A stretch of DNA of 64,000 bases from Leekyejoonella antrihumi (GTDB lineage Bacteria; Actinomycetota; Actinomycetes; Actinomycetales; Dermatophilaceae). This document shows positions 16,962 through 25,858 of the stretch, one piece after another. The notes under the pieces were generated by a model. The model saw only the letters and a program-made list of their open reading frames with translations. It was not told the DNA's origin and did not search any database. The stretch spans positions 1 through 64,000 of the forward strand of contig NZ_VCQV01000011.1 in the NCBI RefSeq assembly GCF_007845645.1, given 5' to 3'. The translations under genes and the position numbers were made by a program. Numbering within the stretch: the first letter of the stretch is position 1; each line of letters starts with the position of its first letter.

Positions 16962-17983
16962 GCTTCCTCCTCGCGGTGATCTTCCTTCTCGGCAATGCCT
17001 TCTTCGTCGGCGCCGAGTTCGCGGTCATGGCAAGCCGCCGGTCCCAGCTCGAACCCCTGGCCCTGCAGGGCAGCAAGCGTGCGAAGGCAAGCCTGGAGGC
17101 CCTGGAGAATGTCTCCTCAGTGCTCGCCTGCGCCCAGCTGGGCATCACCGTCTGCTCGGTCCTGCTAGGTGCCGTTGCCGAGGGGGCGCTGCACCATGTG
17201 ATCGAAAAGCCGTTGTCGCACCTCGGAATCCACGGTGAGGCAGCCCAGGTGGTTGCCCTTGTGCTCGCCTTGTTGGTCGTCGCCTACTTCCACGTCACGC
17301 TGGGTGAGCTGGTGCCCAAGAACCTCGCGATCGCCGGACCGGACCGGGCCGCGCTGATACTGGCGCCGCCCCTGCTGTGGATCACGCGCGGCATCCGCCC
17401 ACTGATCCGACTGGTCGAGGCCATCTCGAAATTCTTGGTGCGACGCATCGGGGTCGAGCCGAAGGATGAGGTGACGTCGACCTTCTCGGTCGAGGAGGTC
17501 GAGATGATCGTCGAGGAGTCGCACCGAGAGGGGCTGCTCGCCGAGGCGCAGCAGGCGCGCATGCACGGCGCGCTGCACTTCAGTGACAAGGCGGCCGCCG
17601 ACGTGGCGGTGCCGATCGGCGAGCTGGTGACGCTGCCGATCGGTGCTACGCCGGCGGATGTCGAGCGGCTTGTGGCCAAGCGGGGATTCTCCCGCTTCCC
17701 GGTGACCGACAGGGAGGGCGTCATCGCGGGTTACCTGCATCTGAAGGATGTGCTCTATGCGCGCGATGAGGCGTATGTCGAGCCGGTTCCACCGAAGCGA
17801 ATCCGTCGCCTGGCGACGGTGCGGCCGAGCGACGAGGTCGAGGACGTGCTGATCACGATGCAGCGCAGTGGCGCGCACCTGGCTCGCGTGGTCGGTGCCA
17901 CCGGCGACGCCATCGGCGTGATCTTCCTGGAGGACGTCCTGGAGGAGCTCGTCGGCGAGGTCTCCGACTCCACCCAGCGCTGA
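16958..17983 (+). CDS. CNNM-family membrane protein with CBS domains, lacking the CorC_HlyC tail
   Basis: A 341-residue paralogue of the preceding protein: N-terminal DUF21/CNNM helices (SFLLAVIFLLGNAFFVGAEF) and two CBS domains ending FLEDVLEELVGEVSD. Unlike its neighbour it stops right after CBS2 and has no CorC_HlyC domain. Tandem long/short CNNM pairs with a GTGA overlap are common in actinobacteria and suggest that the two act together, perhaps as a heteromer in divalent-cation export. That partnership is inference. Confidence 0.9.
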   Translation: MSFLLAVIFLLGNAFFVGAEFAVMASRRSQLEPLALQGSKRAKASLEALENVSSVLACAQLGITVCSVLLGAVAEGALHHVIEKPLSHLGIHGEAAQVVALVLALLVVAYFHVTLGELVPKNLAIAGPDRAALILAPPLLWITRGIRPLIRLVEAISKFLVRRIGVEPKDEVTSTFSVEEVEMIVEESHREGLLAEAQQARMHGALHFSDKAAADVAVPIGELVTLPIGATPADVERLVAKRGFSRFPVTDREGVIAGYLHLKDVLYARDEAYVEPVPPKRIRRLATVRPSDEVEDVLITMQRSGAHLARVVGATGDAIGVIFLEDVLEELVGEVSDSTQR

Positions 17984-18056
17984 CGGTCTCGGATCGATGT
18001 CCTTCGCCTCGGTGACGCGATGCGGGTCTTGCGCTGGCGAGAGATCGGCTAGGTTG

Positions 18057-18072
18057 ACTTAACGGATTAAGT
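18057..18072. promoter_or_regulatory. Candidate LacI operator upstream of the LacI gene
   Basis: A perfect 6-bp inverted repeat with a 4-bp spacer, ACTTAA-CGGA-TTAAGT, 38 bp before the LacI ATG, overlapping TTGACT at 18054-18059 (a possible -35). A related imperfect palindrome (19198-19213) precedes the sugar-transport operon, which supports an autoregulated LacI circuit. Binding is inferred, not shown. Confidence 0.5.
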
Positions 18073-18109
18073 TCTATTCAGCTGACGGCAGCATGAGAGC
18101 GAGGGCAGG

Positions 18110-19150
18110 ATGGCGGGCAGCGGTGCGCGCGGACCCCGGCGGCGGGCCACGATGGCTGACATTGCCGAACAGCTCGGCATCTCCAAGGCCGCAGTGTCCT
18201 ATGCGCTCAATGATCAGCCCGGCGTGGCGGCCGACACTCGTGACCGCGTGCTGGCGCTGGCTCGCGAGCTCGGCTGGCACGCGAGCTCCAGCGCCCGCGC
18301 GCTCAGTGGTGCGCAGACGAGTGTGGTTGGACTGGTGCTCTCTCGTCCCACTGACCTGCTGACCGTCGAGACGTTCTTCATTCGATTCCTCGCGGGTCTC
18401 GAGCAGGTTCTCAGCGAGCGGGGATTCAGTCTGCTGCTGCGAGTCATCGGTGATCATCCGGAGGATGAGATCAGCACGTACGAGCGGTGGTGGGGGGAGC
18501 GTCGCATTGACGGTGTCATCCTCATGGACGAGCGGGTCCACGATCCTCGTGTCAGTGCGCTTGCCGAGCTCGGGCTGCCCGGAGTTCTCTGTGGCGGTCC
18601 AATGCCAGGGGCTGAATTACCTTGTGTGTGGACGGATCAGGCCGGAGATGCCGCCGTCGCCGTGCAGCATCTGGCAGCGCTCGGACATCGGCGGATAGGG
18701 CACGTGTGCGGTCCCCCGGTCTTCGCCCACGAGCGCGCCCGCCGACGTGGTGTGCGCCGTGCCGGACGAGCCCGCGGGGTGGAGGTGACGACCGTTGAAG
18801 CGCCCTACACCGGGCCCGAGGCGGGCAAGGTGACCCGCCGCATGCTCGCGTCGGAGAGCCGGCCCACCGCCCTGATCTTCGGAAGCGACACGATGGCCAT
18901 CGCGGGACTCAGCGCCGCAACCGAGCTGGGGCTGCGGGTGCCGGAGGACCTCTCGGCGGTCAGTTGGGACGACTCGATCCTCACGACCCTGATTCAGCCG
19001 GCGGTGACGGCGCTCTCTCGAGACACCCCCGGGTACGGAGGTCTTGCCGCCGCCGTCCTCATCGATCTGATCGAAGGACGCAACCGTGGACTGGTGCGCG
19101 CGCCGTTGTCCACCCTGCAGGTGCGCGGGAGCACCGCGCGCCCCTCCTGA
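18110..19150 (+). CDS. LacI-family transcriptional regulator of the sugar operon
   Basis: A 346-residue LacI/GalR repressor. The helix-turn-helix sits at about residues 15-60 (MADIAEQLGISKAAVSYALN, then the hinge region SSSARALSG). The rest is the sugar-binding core, with GHRRIGHVCGPP and LIFGSDTMAIAG typical of the family. ATG 18110 has a GA-rich stretch upstream. An internal Met at 18152 would also give a full HTH. It lies 127 bp before the importer genes on the same strand, like CebR next to cebEFG-bglC in Streptomyces, so it probably represses that operon until a beta-linked disaccharide binds. The candidate operator here does not resemble the CebR site. Confidence 0.9.
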   Translation: MAGSGARGPRRRATMADIAEQLGISKAAVSYALNDQPGVAADTRDRVLALARELGWHASSSARALSGAQTSVVGLVLSRPTDLLTVETFFIRFLAGLEQVLSERGFSLLLRVIGDHPEDEISTYERWWGERRIDGVILMDERVHDPRVSALAELGLPGVLCGGPMPGAELPCVWTDQAGDAAVAVQHLAALGHRRIGHVCGPPVFAHERARRRGVRRAGRARGVEVTTVEAPYTGPEAGKVTRRMLASESRPTALIFGSDTMAIAGLSAATELGLRVPEDLSAVSWDDSILTTLIQPAVTALSRDTPGYGGLAAAVLIDLIEGRNRGLVRAPLSTLQVRGSTARPS

Positions 19151-19166
19151 GGCCCGTCGCGACGAG

Positions 19167-19213
19167 TTAAGTAACGATTAAGTAACAGCTATAGTTAACT
19201 GAACCGGATAAGT
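19167..19213. promoter_or_regulatory. Candidate operator cluster before the beta-glycoside operon
   Basis: Two exact 9-bp direct repeats, TTAAGTAAC, at 19167-19175 and 19178-19186 (11-bp period, one helical turn), followed at 19198-19213 by ACTGAACCGGATAAGT, an imperfect palindrome resembling the site before the LacI gene. The cluster lies 64-111 bp before the GTG of the binding-protein gene. I read it as the LacI control region. Confidence 0.5.
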
Positions 19214-19277
19214 GATCCAATACATAGATCCCCATCGGGCCATGGCGGCCCGCTCGCCCGGAACCTCAGGAGTCTTC

Positions 19278-20636
19278 GTGAAACTTCGTCTCATCCCCGC
19301 GGCGCTCACTGTGCTGGCGGTGTCGGCCACGGCCGCCTGCGGCAGTGGCGGCTCGTCCTCGTCGGGCTCCGGCTCGGCCTCCTCGGGCTCCGGCTCGGCA
19401 TCGGCCTCCGCCGCCGCCGGCAGAGGCTCGGGCGCCACCCTCACCTACTGGGCCAGCAACCAGGCGGCAACCATTCAGGATGACCAGAAGGTGCTGGGCA
19501 CCGAGATGGCCAAGTTCAAGAAGCAGACCGGCATCAACGTCAACGTCCAGGTGATCGGCTGGCCGGACCTGCTCAACAAGATCCTCGGCGCGACAACCAG
19601 CGGCCAGGGCCCGGATGTGCTGAACATCGGCAACACCTGGGCGGCCTCGCTGCAGGCCACCGGCGCGTTCATGCCGTTCGACGCCGCGGCGCTGCAGGCG
19701 ATCGGCGGCAAGGACAAGTTCGTCCAGACCGCGTTCAAGACCGGCGGCGCGCCCGGCAAGGACCCGACCTCGGTGCCGCTCTACGGTCTGGTCTACGGCC
19801 TCTACTACAACAAGAAGATGTTCGCCGACGCCGGTCTGAAGCCGCCCACGACGTGGGAGCAGTTGCAGACCGACGCCAAGAAGCTGACGGACCCGAGCAA
19901 GGGCACCTACGGCATGGCGATGGAGGGCGGCAGCTACACCGAGAGCGTGCACTTCGCCTTCATCTTCGGCCAGCAGCACGGCGCCGACCCGTTCAACGCC
20001 CAGGGCAAGCCGCAGTTCACCACGCCCGGCATGGTAGCCGGAGTGAAACAGTACGTCGACCTGATGAGCAACAAGGTGGTCAACCCCAGCAGCGTGCAGT
20101 ACAAGAACGGACCAGAGGCGCCCGGTGACTTCGCCAAGGGCAAGGCCGCGATGCTGATGAGCCAGAACAACGCGGACAACACGCTGCAGGCCGACGGGAT
20201 GAAGAGCGACGCGTATGGCGTCGTGCCGATCCCGGCCATGACCGGCAACAAGGACATCGCCAGCTTCGTGGCCGGCATCAACATCTCCATCTTCAAGAAC
20301 ACGAAGAACAAGGCCGCGGCGCTCAAGCTGGTGAAGTTCATGACCAGCCCGGCCGAGCAGGCGATCCTGGACAAGCCGTTCACCGCCCTGCCCGTCGTGA
20401 AGAACGGAACCGTCAACTACACCACCAACAAGGCGGAGGCCGCGGCGTTCGCGGACATCCTGGCTACGAAGGCGGTGCCACTGCCGCTGATTCCGGCCGA
20501 GTCGGCCTACGAGACCAACGTCGGCAACGCGGTCAACCAGCTGCTGGCGCAGGCCGCCACGGGCAACAAGGTCAGCGACTCCGACATCAAGGCCGCGCTA
20601 CAGGCGGCGCAGGACAAGATGGCGTCGGCCGGCTGA
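19278..20636 (+). CDS. Sugar ABC transporter substrate-binding lipoprotein
   Basis: About 452 residues. I choose GTG 19278, preceded by AGGAG with ideal spacing, over an upstream in-frame start at 19212. It has a signal peptide with lipobox ATAAC (Cys21), a Ser/Gly repeat linker, then the family 1 solute-binding fold: LTYWASNQ near residue 60 and the LYGLVYGLYYNKKMFADAGL block typical of maltose/cellobiose-type binding proteins. It should bind an oligosaccharide outside the membrane. Encoded with two permeases and two intracellular glycosidases, it most likely delivers a beta-linked disaccharide such as cellobiose or mannobiose. No ATPase gene accompanies it. Confidence 0.92.
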   Translation: MKLRLIPAALTVLAVSATAACGSGGSSSSGSGSASSGSGSASASAAAGRGSGATLTYWASNQAATIQDDQKVLGTEMAKFKKQTGINVNVQVIGWPDLLNKILGATTSGQGPDVLNIGNTWAASLQATGAFMPFDAAALQAIGGKDKFVQTAFKTGGAPGKDPTSVPLYGLVYGLYYNKKMFADAGLKPPTTWEQLQTDAKKLTDPSKGTYGMAMEGGSYTESVHFAFIFGQQHGADPFNAQGKPQFTTPGMVAGVKQYVDLMSNKVVNPSSVQYKNGPEAPGDFAKGKAAMLMSQNNADNTLQADGMKSDAYGVVPIPAMTGNKDIASFVAGINISIFKNTKNKAAALKLVKFMTSPAEQAILDKPFTALPVVKNGTVNYTTNKAEAAAFADILATKAVPLPLIPAESAYETNVGNAVNQLLAQAATGNKVSDSDIKAALQAAQDKMASAG

Positions 20637-20656
20637 CCGGCAGCAAGGAACGGTTC

Positions 20657-21631
20657 ATGACTACGACGCGCTCCCGTTCCAAGCAGTCGACCGACGGGCC
20701 GGTGCCTCCCAAGCCGGCCCGTCGGCCTCGGGGGTGGGGCAGGGCAACGCCCTACCTGCTGATCGTCCCCGCGGTGCTGCTGGAACTCCTCATCCACATC
20801 GTGCCGATGCTGGTCGGCATCTGGATGAGCTTCGTCCAGCTGACTCAGTTCTTCATCGCGAACTGGTCGCAGGCTCCGTATGCCGGACTCGGAAACTACC
20901 GGGTGGCACTGAACTTCTCCGGACCCCTTGGCCAGAGCCTGCTGCACTCCTTTGAGATCACCGCCGCGTACACGGTGATCGTCGTCGGACTGGCCTGGGT
21001 CTTCGGGATGTCGGCGGCACTGGTGCTGCAGCGCTCGTTTCGCGGGCGGGGCATCCTGCGCACTCTGTTCCTGGTGCCCTACGCGCTGCCCATCTACGCG
21101 GGCATCATGACGTGGAGCTTCATGTACCAGCGGGACAACGGGCTTCTCAACCACGTGCTGCACGACGACCTGCACCTGACCGACGGAACGACATTCTGGC
21201 TGGTCGGCAACAATGCCTTCATCGCGATGACCGTTGCGGCCCTGTGGCGTTCGTGGCCGTTCGCCTTCTTGATGCTGATGGCCGGCATGCAAAACATCTC
21301 CGAAGAGGTGTACGACGCGGCCTCCGTTGATGGTGCAGGAATCTGGAAGCAGATCCGTTTCATCACCCTGCCATCGCTGCGCCCCGTCAATGGCGTCCTG
21401 GTCCTGATGCTCTTCCTGTGGACCTTCAACGACTTCAACACCCCGTTCGTCCTCTTCGGTCAGACCCCACCGCCGTCCGCCGACCTCGTGTCGATCCACA
21501 TCTACGACAACTCGTTCGTCAACTGGAACTTCGGGTTCGGGTCGGCAATGTCTGTGCTGCTCCTACTTTTCCTGCTGGTGTGCACGGGCGTCTATCTGCT
21601 GCTGCTCAACCGGAGGTCTCGTCGTGCGTGA
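20657..21631 (+). CDS. Sugar ABC transporter permease (MalF/UgpA type)
   Basis: A 324-residue membrane protein with a basic N-terminus, six predicted helices and the cytoplasmic EAA loop (EEVYDAASVDGAGIWKQIRF, near residue 215) that docks the ATPase. ATG 20657 has AAGGAA 7 nt upstream. Its end overlaps the next permease start by 8 nt, so the pair is co-translated. It forms the heterodimeric channel of the beta-glycoside importer together with the following gene. Confidence 0.93.
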   Translation: MTTTRSRSKQSTDGPVPPKPARRPRGWGRATPYLLIVPAVLLELLIHIVPMLVGIWMSFVQLTQFFIANWSQAPYAGLGNYRVALNFSGPLGQSLLHSFEITAAYTVIVVGLAWVFGMSAALVLQRSFRGRGILRTLFLVPYALPIYAGIMTWSFMYQRDNGLLNHVLHDDLHLTDGTTFWLVGNNAFIAMTVAALWRSWPFAFLMLMAGMQNISEEVYDAASVDGAGIWKQIRFITLPSLRPVNGVLVLMLFLWTFNDFNTPFVLFGQTPPPSADLVSIHIYDNSFVNWNFGFGSAMSVLLLLFLLVCTGVYLLLLNRRSRRA

Positions 21632-22466
21632 ACCACTGTCCTTCCGAATCTTCCGCACAGTCGTGGTCGTCGTGCTGGGGCTTTTCGTCGCCATCCCGCT
21701 GTATGTGATGCTCAGCAGCTCCGTGAAACCGCTCGGCGAGGTGCAGGGCGCCTTCACCTGGTGGCCGAAGCACCCGACGCTGCAGCCCTTTATCGACATC
21801 TGGAGCACGGTGCCACTGGCGCGATACTTCATGAACAGCCTCATCGTCTGTGTGTCCGCGACCGTGCTCAGCGTGATCGTGGCGATCTTCGCCGGATACG
21901 CGATCTCTCGCTATCGCTTCTTCGGCAGACGGGTCTTCACCGGCGCGGTGCTGTCGACGCAGATGTTCCCCGGGATCCTCTTCCTACTGCCGCTCTTCCT
22001 GATCTTCGTCAACATCGACAAGTTCCTGGGCTTCACCCTCCTCTATCAGACCCGCGTCGGCCTGATCATCACCTACCTGACGTTCTCGCTGCCGTTCTCG
22101 ATCTGGATGTTGGCGGGATACTTCGACGGGATACCCAGGGATCTCGATGAGGCGGCCCGCGTGGATGGCACCACAGCGATCGGAGCCCTGCTGCGTGTCG
22201 TGCTGCCGGCGGCGCGGCCGGGCGTGATCGCGGTGGCTGTCTACTCCTTCATGACGTCCTGGGGCGAGCTGCTCTTTGCGGCCCAGATGACGAACAGCTC
22301 GACCAAGACGTTGTCGATCGGGCTGCAGAACTACTCGACTCAGATCAATGTCTACTGGAACCAGGTGATGGCGGCCTCACTGGTGGTCAGTGTGCCGATC
22401 GTGATCGCGTTCCTGCTGCTGCAGAGATACCTGGTAGCCGGCCTGACAGCAGGTGCCGTGAAGTGA
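21624..22466 (+). CDS. Sugar ABC transporter permease (MalG type)
   Basis: A 280-residue permease with the MalG-family EAA motif DLDEAARVDGTTAIGALLRV and a C-terminus ending GLTAGAVK, the usual end of this family. The GTG start overlaps the preceding permease, and the stop overlaps the following glycosidase (GTGA). It is the second half of the channel. Energy must come from an ATPase encoded elsewhere, probably a shared MsiK-type protein as in other actinobacterial sugar importers. Confidence 0.93.
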   Translation: MREPLSFRIFRTVVVVVLGLFVAIPLYVMLSSSVKPLGEVQGAFTWWPKHPTLQPFIDIWSTVPLARYFMNSLIVCVSATVLSVIVAIFAGYAISRYRFFGRRVFTGAVLSTQMFPGILFLLPLFLIFVNIDKFLGFTLLYQTRVGLIITYLTFSLPFSIWMLAGYFDGIPRDLDEAARVDGTTAIGALLRVVLPAARPGVIAVAVYSFMTSWGELLFAAQMTNSSTKTLSIGLQNYSTQINVYWNQVMAASLVVSVPIVIAFLLLQRYLVAGLTAGAVK

Positions 22467-24466
22467 GTGCTGCCTCGATTCGACCGCAGGAGAGCGTGCC
22501 TCGTCCGAACCCGAAGGTCAATGTCGGCGGGCGGGCGGTGACCTGGGTCGGCGCCAACTTCTGGTCCCGCAAGGGTGGCCCGTTGATGTGGCGCGGCATC
22601 GACCCGGACCTGTTGCACGCAGAGCTGCGGGTGCTCAAGGACCACGGGCTGACGATGACGAGGTCGTTCCTCTACTGGCCCGACGCCATGCCGGAGCCCG
22701 ACCGTCTTGACGGCGAGGTGCTGCGCCGGTTCGAGACCTTCCTCGATCTGCATACCGAGCTCGGTATGCAGACCGTGCCGACCTTCATCGTGGGCCACAT
22801 GTCGGGTGAGAACTGGGATCCGAGCTGGCGGGCCGGGCGTGACCTGTATGCCGACACGTGGATGGTCGCGCGGCAGGCCTGGTTCGCACGTGAGGTGACA
22901 CGGCGATTCGCGGAGCATCCGGCCGTCGCCGGCTGGCTGATCTCGAACGAGATGCCGATCTATGGCGGTGCAGGCCAGAGCGCCATCGTCTCGAGCTGGG
23001 CCGAGCTGATGGTCCAGGCCGTACGAGCCGGCGGTGGCACCCAACCCGTGTCGATCGGTGACGGCGCCTGGGGAATCGAGGTGACGGGCAAGGACAACGG
23101 CTTCTCGGTGCGCGGTCTGGCGCAGATCACCGACTTCGTCGGGCCGCATGTCTATCCGATGGAGACGGATGTGGTCCGGCAGCACCTCAAGGCGGCGTTC
23201 ATCTGCGAGCTGGCCTCGGTCGGCCAGCGGCCGGTGGTGCTGGAGGAGTTCGGCCTGACGACTGACTTCGCCTCGGACGAGAACGCTGCACACTACTACC
23301 GCCAGGTGCTCCACCTGACGCTGCTTGCGGGCGCAACCGGGTGGATCGGCTGGAACAACACCGACTTCGACAACCTCGTCGAGCAGGATCCCTATCGTCA
23401 CCACCCCTTCGAGCTGCACTTCGGGCTGACGCGAGTCGACGGATCTGCGAAGCCACAGCTCCTGGAGATGCGCGACTTCGCCGCAGTGCTGGAGGCGGTC
23501 GACCTGGCCGGGTGCCAGCGGCGTGCCGCGCAGACCGCGCTCGTCGTCCCGGTCTACCTGGAGACTGCGGAGCCGCTGACCGTGGAAGAGGCGGAACGCA
23601 CCTACGTCTTCCGGTGCCTCGAGCAGGCCTACCTTGCCTGCCGGGAGGCGGACATGCCTCCCGGGATGGCACGTGAACGGGACGGCATCGCCGACGGCTA
23701 CCGCCTCTATCTCGTGCCGTCGGTCAAGGCACTGACCGCGCCGACCTGGTTGCGACTGCGTGATCTCGCGCGCAGCGGCGCAACGATCTACGCGTCCTAC
23801 GGTGCCGGGGAGGTCGAGTTTCAACGCGGCCCGTGGTGGACCGCCAGCGAAGAGATCTTTGGGGTGCTGCATCGGCTCATCTACGGGCTGAACGACCCGG
23901 TCGAGGAGGATGTCGTCGAGCTGCGGTTCGAGCAGGACCTCGGACCGATTGATGCGGGAGATGTGCTTCGATTCCGGGCCGCTGGGGGAGTCAACGCGCG
24001 CACTCGGATGCCGGTGGAAACTGTTGGCGCAGAGGTGATTGCGCGTGACCAGGCCGGGCGGGTAGCGCTGACCCGACATCGACTCGGGAAGGGAGCGGCG
24101 ATCCTGTCGGCGTATCCGATCGAGTACTTCGCTGCCGCGCGTGGCAACGCCAACCCCGATGACTCACCGCGGCTGTATGCGGCGCTTGCCGACGTGGCCG
24201 GTGTCGAGAGGCCTGTCACCGTGGATGATCCGGCCGTCCTGGTGGACGCCTTGGTGCATGAAAGTGGACGCGAGCTCGTATGGCTCGTGAGCGAAAGCGC
24301 TGAAGAGCGGTTAGTGACACCGCAGCTCCAGGACGCGGCGACGTTGGTGCCCCTGGGCGGTGGTGACCCGGTCGCCGAGGTGCGCCTGCCCGCATACGGA
24401 GTGCAGGTGTTTGAGCTGAGACCTGCGGACCATACGGTCCGGGTAATGACAGATGGAAAGGCCTGA
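22463..24466 (+). CDS. GH5-like (cellulase/mannanase clan) glycoside hydrolase
   Basis: A 667-residue protein without a signal peptide. The first 370 residues look like a clan GH-A TIM barrel. VGANFWSRKGG starts it, LISNEMP gives the acid/base Glu163 at the end of strand 4, and VLEEFG gives the nucleophile, most likely Glu262, at the end of strand 7. WIGWNN follows. The C-terminal 280 residues look like a Rossmann-like domain (YRLYLVPSVKALTAP) plus a beta domain, as in beta-galactosidase trimerisation regions of GH42-like enzymes. It probably cleaves the imported beta-linked sugar inside the cell. The exact specificity (manno- or gluco-) is open. GTG overlaps the permease stop. Confidence 0.75.
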   Translation: MSAASIRPQESVPRPNPKVNVGGRAVTWVGANFWSRKGGPLMWRGIDPDLLHAELRVLKDHGLTMTRSFLYWPDAMPEPDRLDGEVLRRFETFLDLHTELGMQTVPTFIVGHMSGENWDPSWRAGRDLYADTWMVARQAWFAREVTRRFAEHPAVAGWLISNEMPIYGGAGQSAIVSSWAELMVQAVRAGGGTQPVSIGDGAWGIEVTGKDNGFSVRGLAQITDFVGPHVYPMETDVVRQHLKAAFICELASVGQRPVVLEEFGLTTDFASDENAAHYYRQVLHLTLLAGATGWIGWNNTDFDNLVEQDPYRHHPFELHFGLTRVDGSAKPQLLEMRDFAAVLEAVDLAGCQRRAAQTALVVPVYLETAEPLTVEEAERTYVFRCLEQAYLACREADMPPGMARERDGIADGYRLYLVPSVKALTAPTWLRLRDLARSGATIYASYGAGEVEFQRGPWWTASEEIFGVLHRLIYGLNDPVEEDVVELRFEQDLGPIDAGDVLRFRAAGGVNARTRMPVETVGAEVIARDQAGRVALTRHRLGKGAAILSAYPIEYFAAARGNANPDDSPRLYAALADVAGVERPVTVDDPAVLVDALVHESGRELVWLVSESAEERLVTPQLQDAATLVPLGGGDPVAEVRLPAYGVQVFELRPADHTVRVMTDGKA

Positions 24467-24469
24467 GAC

Positions 24470-25852
24470 ATGACGATGGAGTTGCCCAAGGGTTTCGAGT
24501 TCGGGGTGGCGATGGCCTCCTATCAGGTGGAGGGGGCCGTGGAGGAGGACGGCCGCGGACCGTCGATCTGGGACACGTTCAGTCACACGCCCGGCAAGGT
24601 GTTTGCGGATCAGAACGGCGATGTCGCGTGCGACCACTATCACCGGTATGCCGAGGACATCGACCTGATGGCCGCGCTCGGCATCGACAGCTATCGACTG
24701 TCAATGGCCTGGCCGCGCATCCAGCCCACCGGCAAGGGGCCCGCGAATGCCGCCGGTCTGGCGTTCTACGACCGATTGGTGGATGGACTGCTGGAGCGGG
24801 GTATCAAGCCGGCAATCACGCTCTACCACTGGGATCTTCCCCAGCCGTTGGAGGACGCAGGCGGCTGGCGGGTGCGTGACACGGCCGAGCGGTTCGCCGA
24901 GTATGCAGCGATCGCGCACGAGCACCTCAGCGATCGCGTCACCCGCTGGATCACGCTCAACGAGCCGTACTGCTCCGCCATCCTGGGCTACGCGACCGGT
25001 CGACACGCGCCGGGCGCCCACGAGGGCGAAGGGGCGTTGGCGGCGGCGCATCACCTCCTGCTGGCCCACGGCCTGGCCGCCCGGGCGATGCGCAGCAATG
25101 GTGCGGCAGGTCAGCAGATCGGCGTGACGCTCAATCTGGAGCCGGTGGCTGCCGTCTCGAACAGCCCGGAGGACCTTGCGGCGGCCGATCGTGCGTTGAT
25201 GTTGTCCAATCGGATCTTCACCGACCCCGTACTGGCGGGGACCTACCCGGAGCTGGCAAGACGCACCTACGCCGACATCACGGACTTCTCGTTCATCGAG
25301 GACGGTGATCTGGAGACGATCGCAGTGCCCCTGGACTTCCTCGGTGTCAACTACTACTTTCCGAGCAACGTGCGTGTGGGGGAGTATGCCGAGCCCGACC
25401 CGGCGAAGCGCACCGCAGACGACCTGGCGACCGAGCAGGTGGTCGATGATGACGAGGAGCGTACGGCCATGGGCTGGCCGGTGGACTCCGACGGCCTTCG
25501 CCGCCTGCTGCGCTGGCTGCACGAGAGCTACCCGAGCCTGCCGCCCATCTATGTGACCGAAAACGGTCGCGCTTGCGACGATGTCGTCGAAGAGACCGGG
25601 CATGTGCACGACCCGGACCGGATGCGCTATCTGGAGGCCCATCTGCGCGCCATCGCCGCGGCAAGCGGGCAGGGCGTGGACGTGCGGGGCTACTACTGCT
25701 GGTCCCTGCTGGACAACTTCGAGTGGGCCGAGGGATATGCCAAGCGGTTCGGTCTGGTCTATGTGGACTACGAGACGCAGCAGCGCATTCCGAAGTCCAG
25801 CTTCGAGTGGTACCAGCGCGTGATTGCAGAGCACCGTGAGGCGACCGCCTAA
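24470..25852 (+). CDS. Family 1 beta-glucosidase
   Basis: A 460-residue GH1 enzyme of normal length. FEFGVAMASYQVEGA is the family N-terminal signature. ITLNEPYCS contains the acid/base Glu165 and YVTENGRA the nucleophile Glu364. The C-terminal GYYCWSLLDNFEWAEGYAKR is also conserved. It hydrolyses beta-glucosides (cellobiose class) in the cytoplasm. It starts 3 nt after the GH5-like gene and ends the operon. The convergent chitobiose-type operon ends only 6 bp beyond its stop, with no room for a separate terminator. Confidence 0.94.
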   Translation: MTMELPKGFEFGVAMASYQVEGAVEEDGRGPSIWDTFSHTPGKVFADQNGDVACDHYHRYAEDIDLMAALGIDSYRLSMAWPRIQPTGKGPANAAGLAFYDRLVDGLLERGIKPAITLYHWDLPQPLEDAGGWRVRDTAERFAEYAAIAHEHLSDRVTRWITLNEPYCSAILGYATGRHAPGAHEGEGALAAAHHLLLAHGLAARAMRSNGAAGQQIGVTLNLEPVAAVSNSPEDLAAADRALMLSNRIFTDPVLAGTYPELARRTYADITDFSFIEDGDLETIAVPLDFLGVNYYFPSNVRVGEYAEPDPAKRTADDLATEQVVDDDEERTAMGWPVDSDGLRRLLRWLHESYPSLPPIYVTENGRACDDVVEETGHVHDPDRMRYLEAHLRAIAAASGQGVDVRGYYCWSLLDNFEWAEGYAKRFGLVYVDYETQQRIPKSSFEWYQRVIAEHREATA

Positions 25853-25858
25853 TCCGAA

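Noticed and set aside
22352-24079. 575-codon minus-strand ORF opposite the GH5-like gene
   Set aside because: Arg/His/Asp-rich shadow of a high-GC gene, no domain features.
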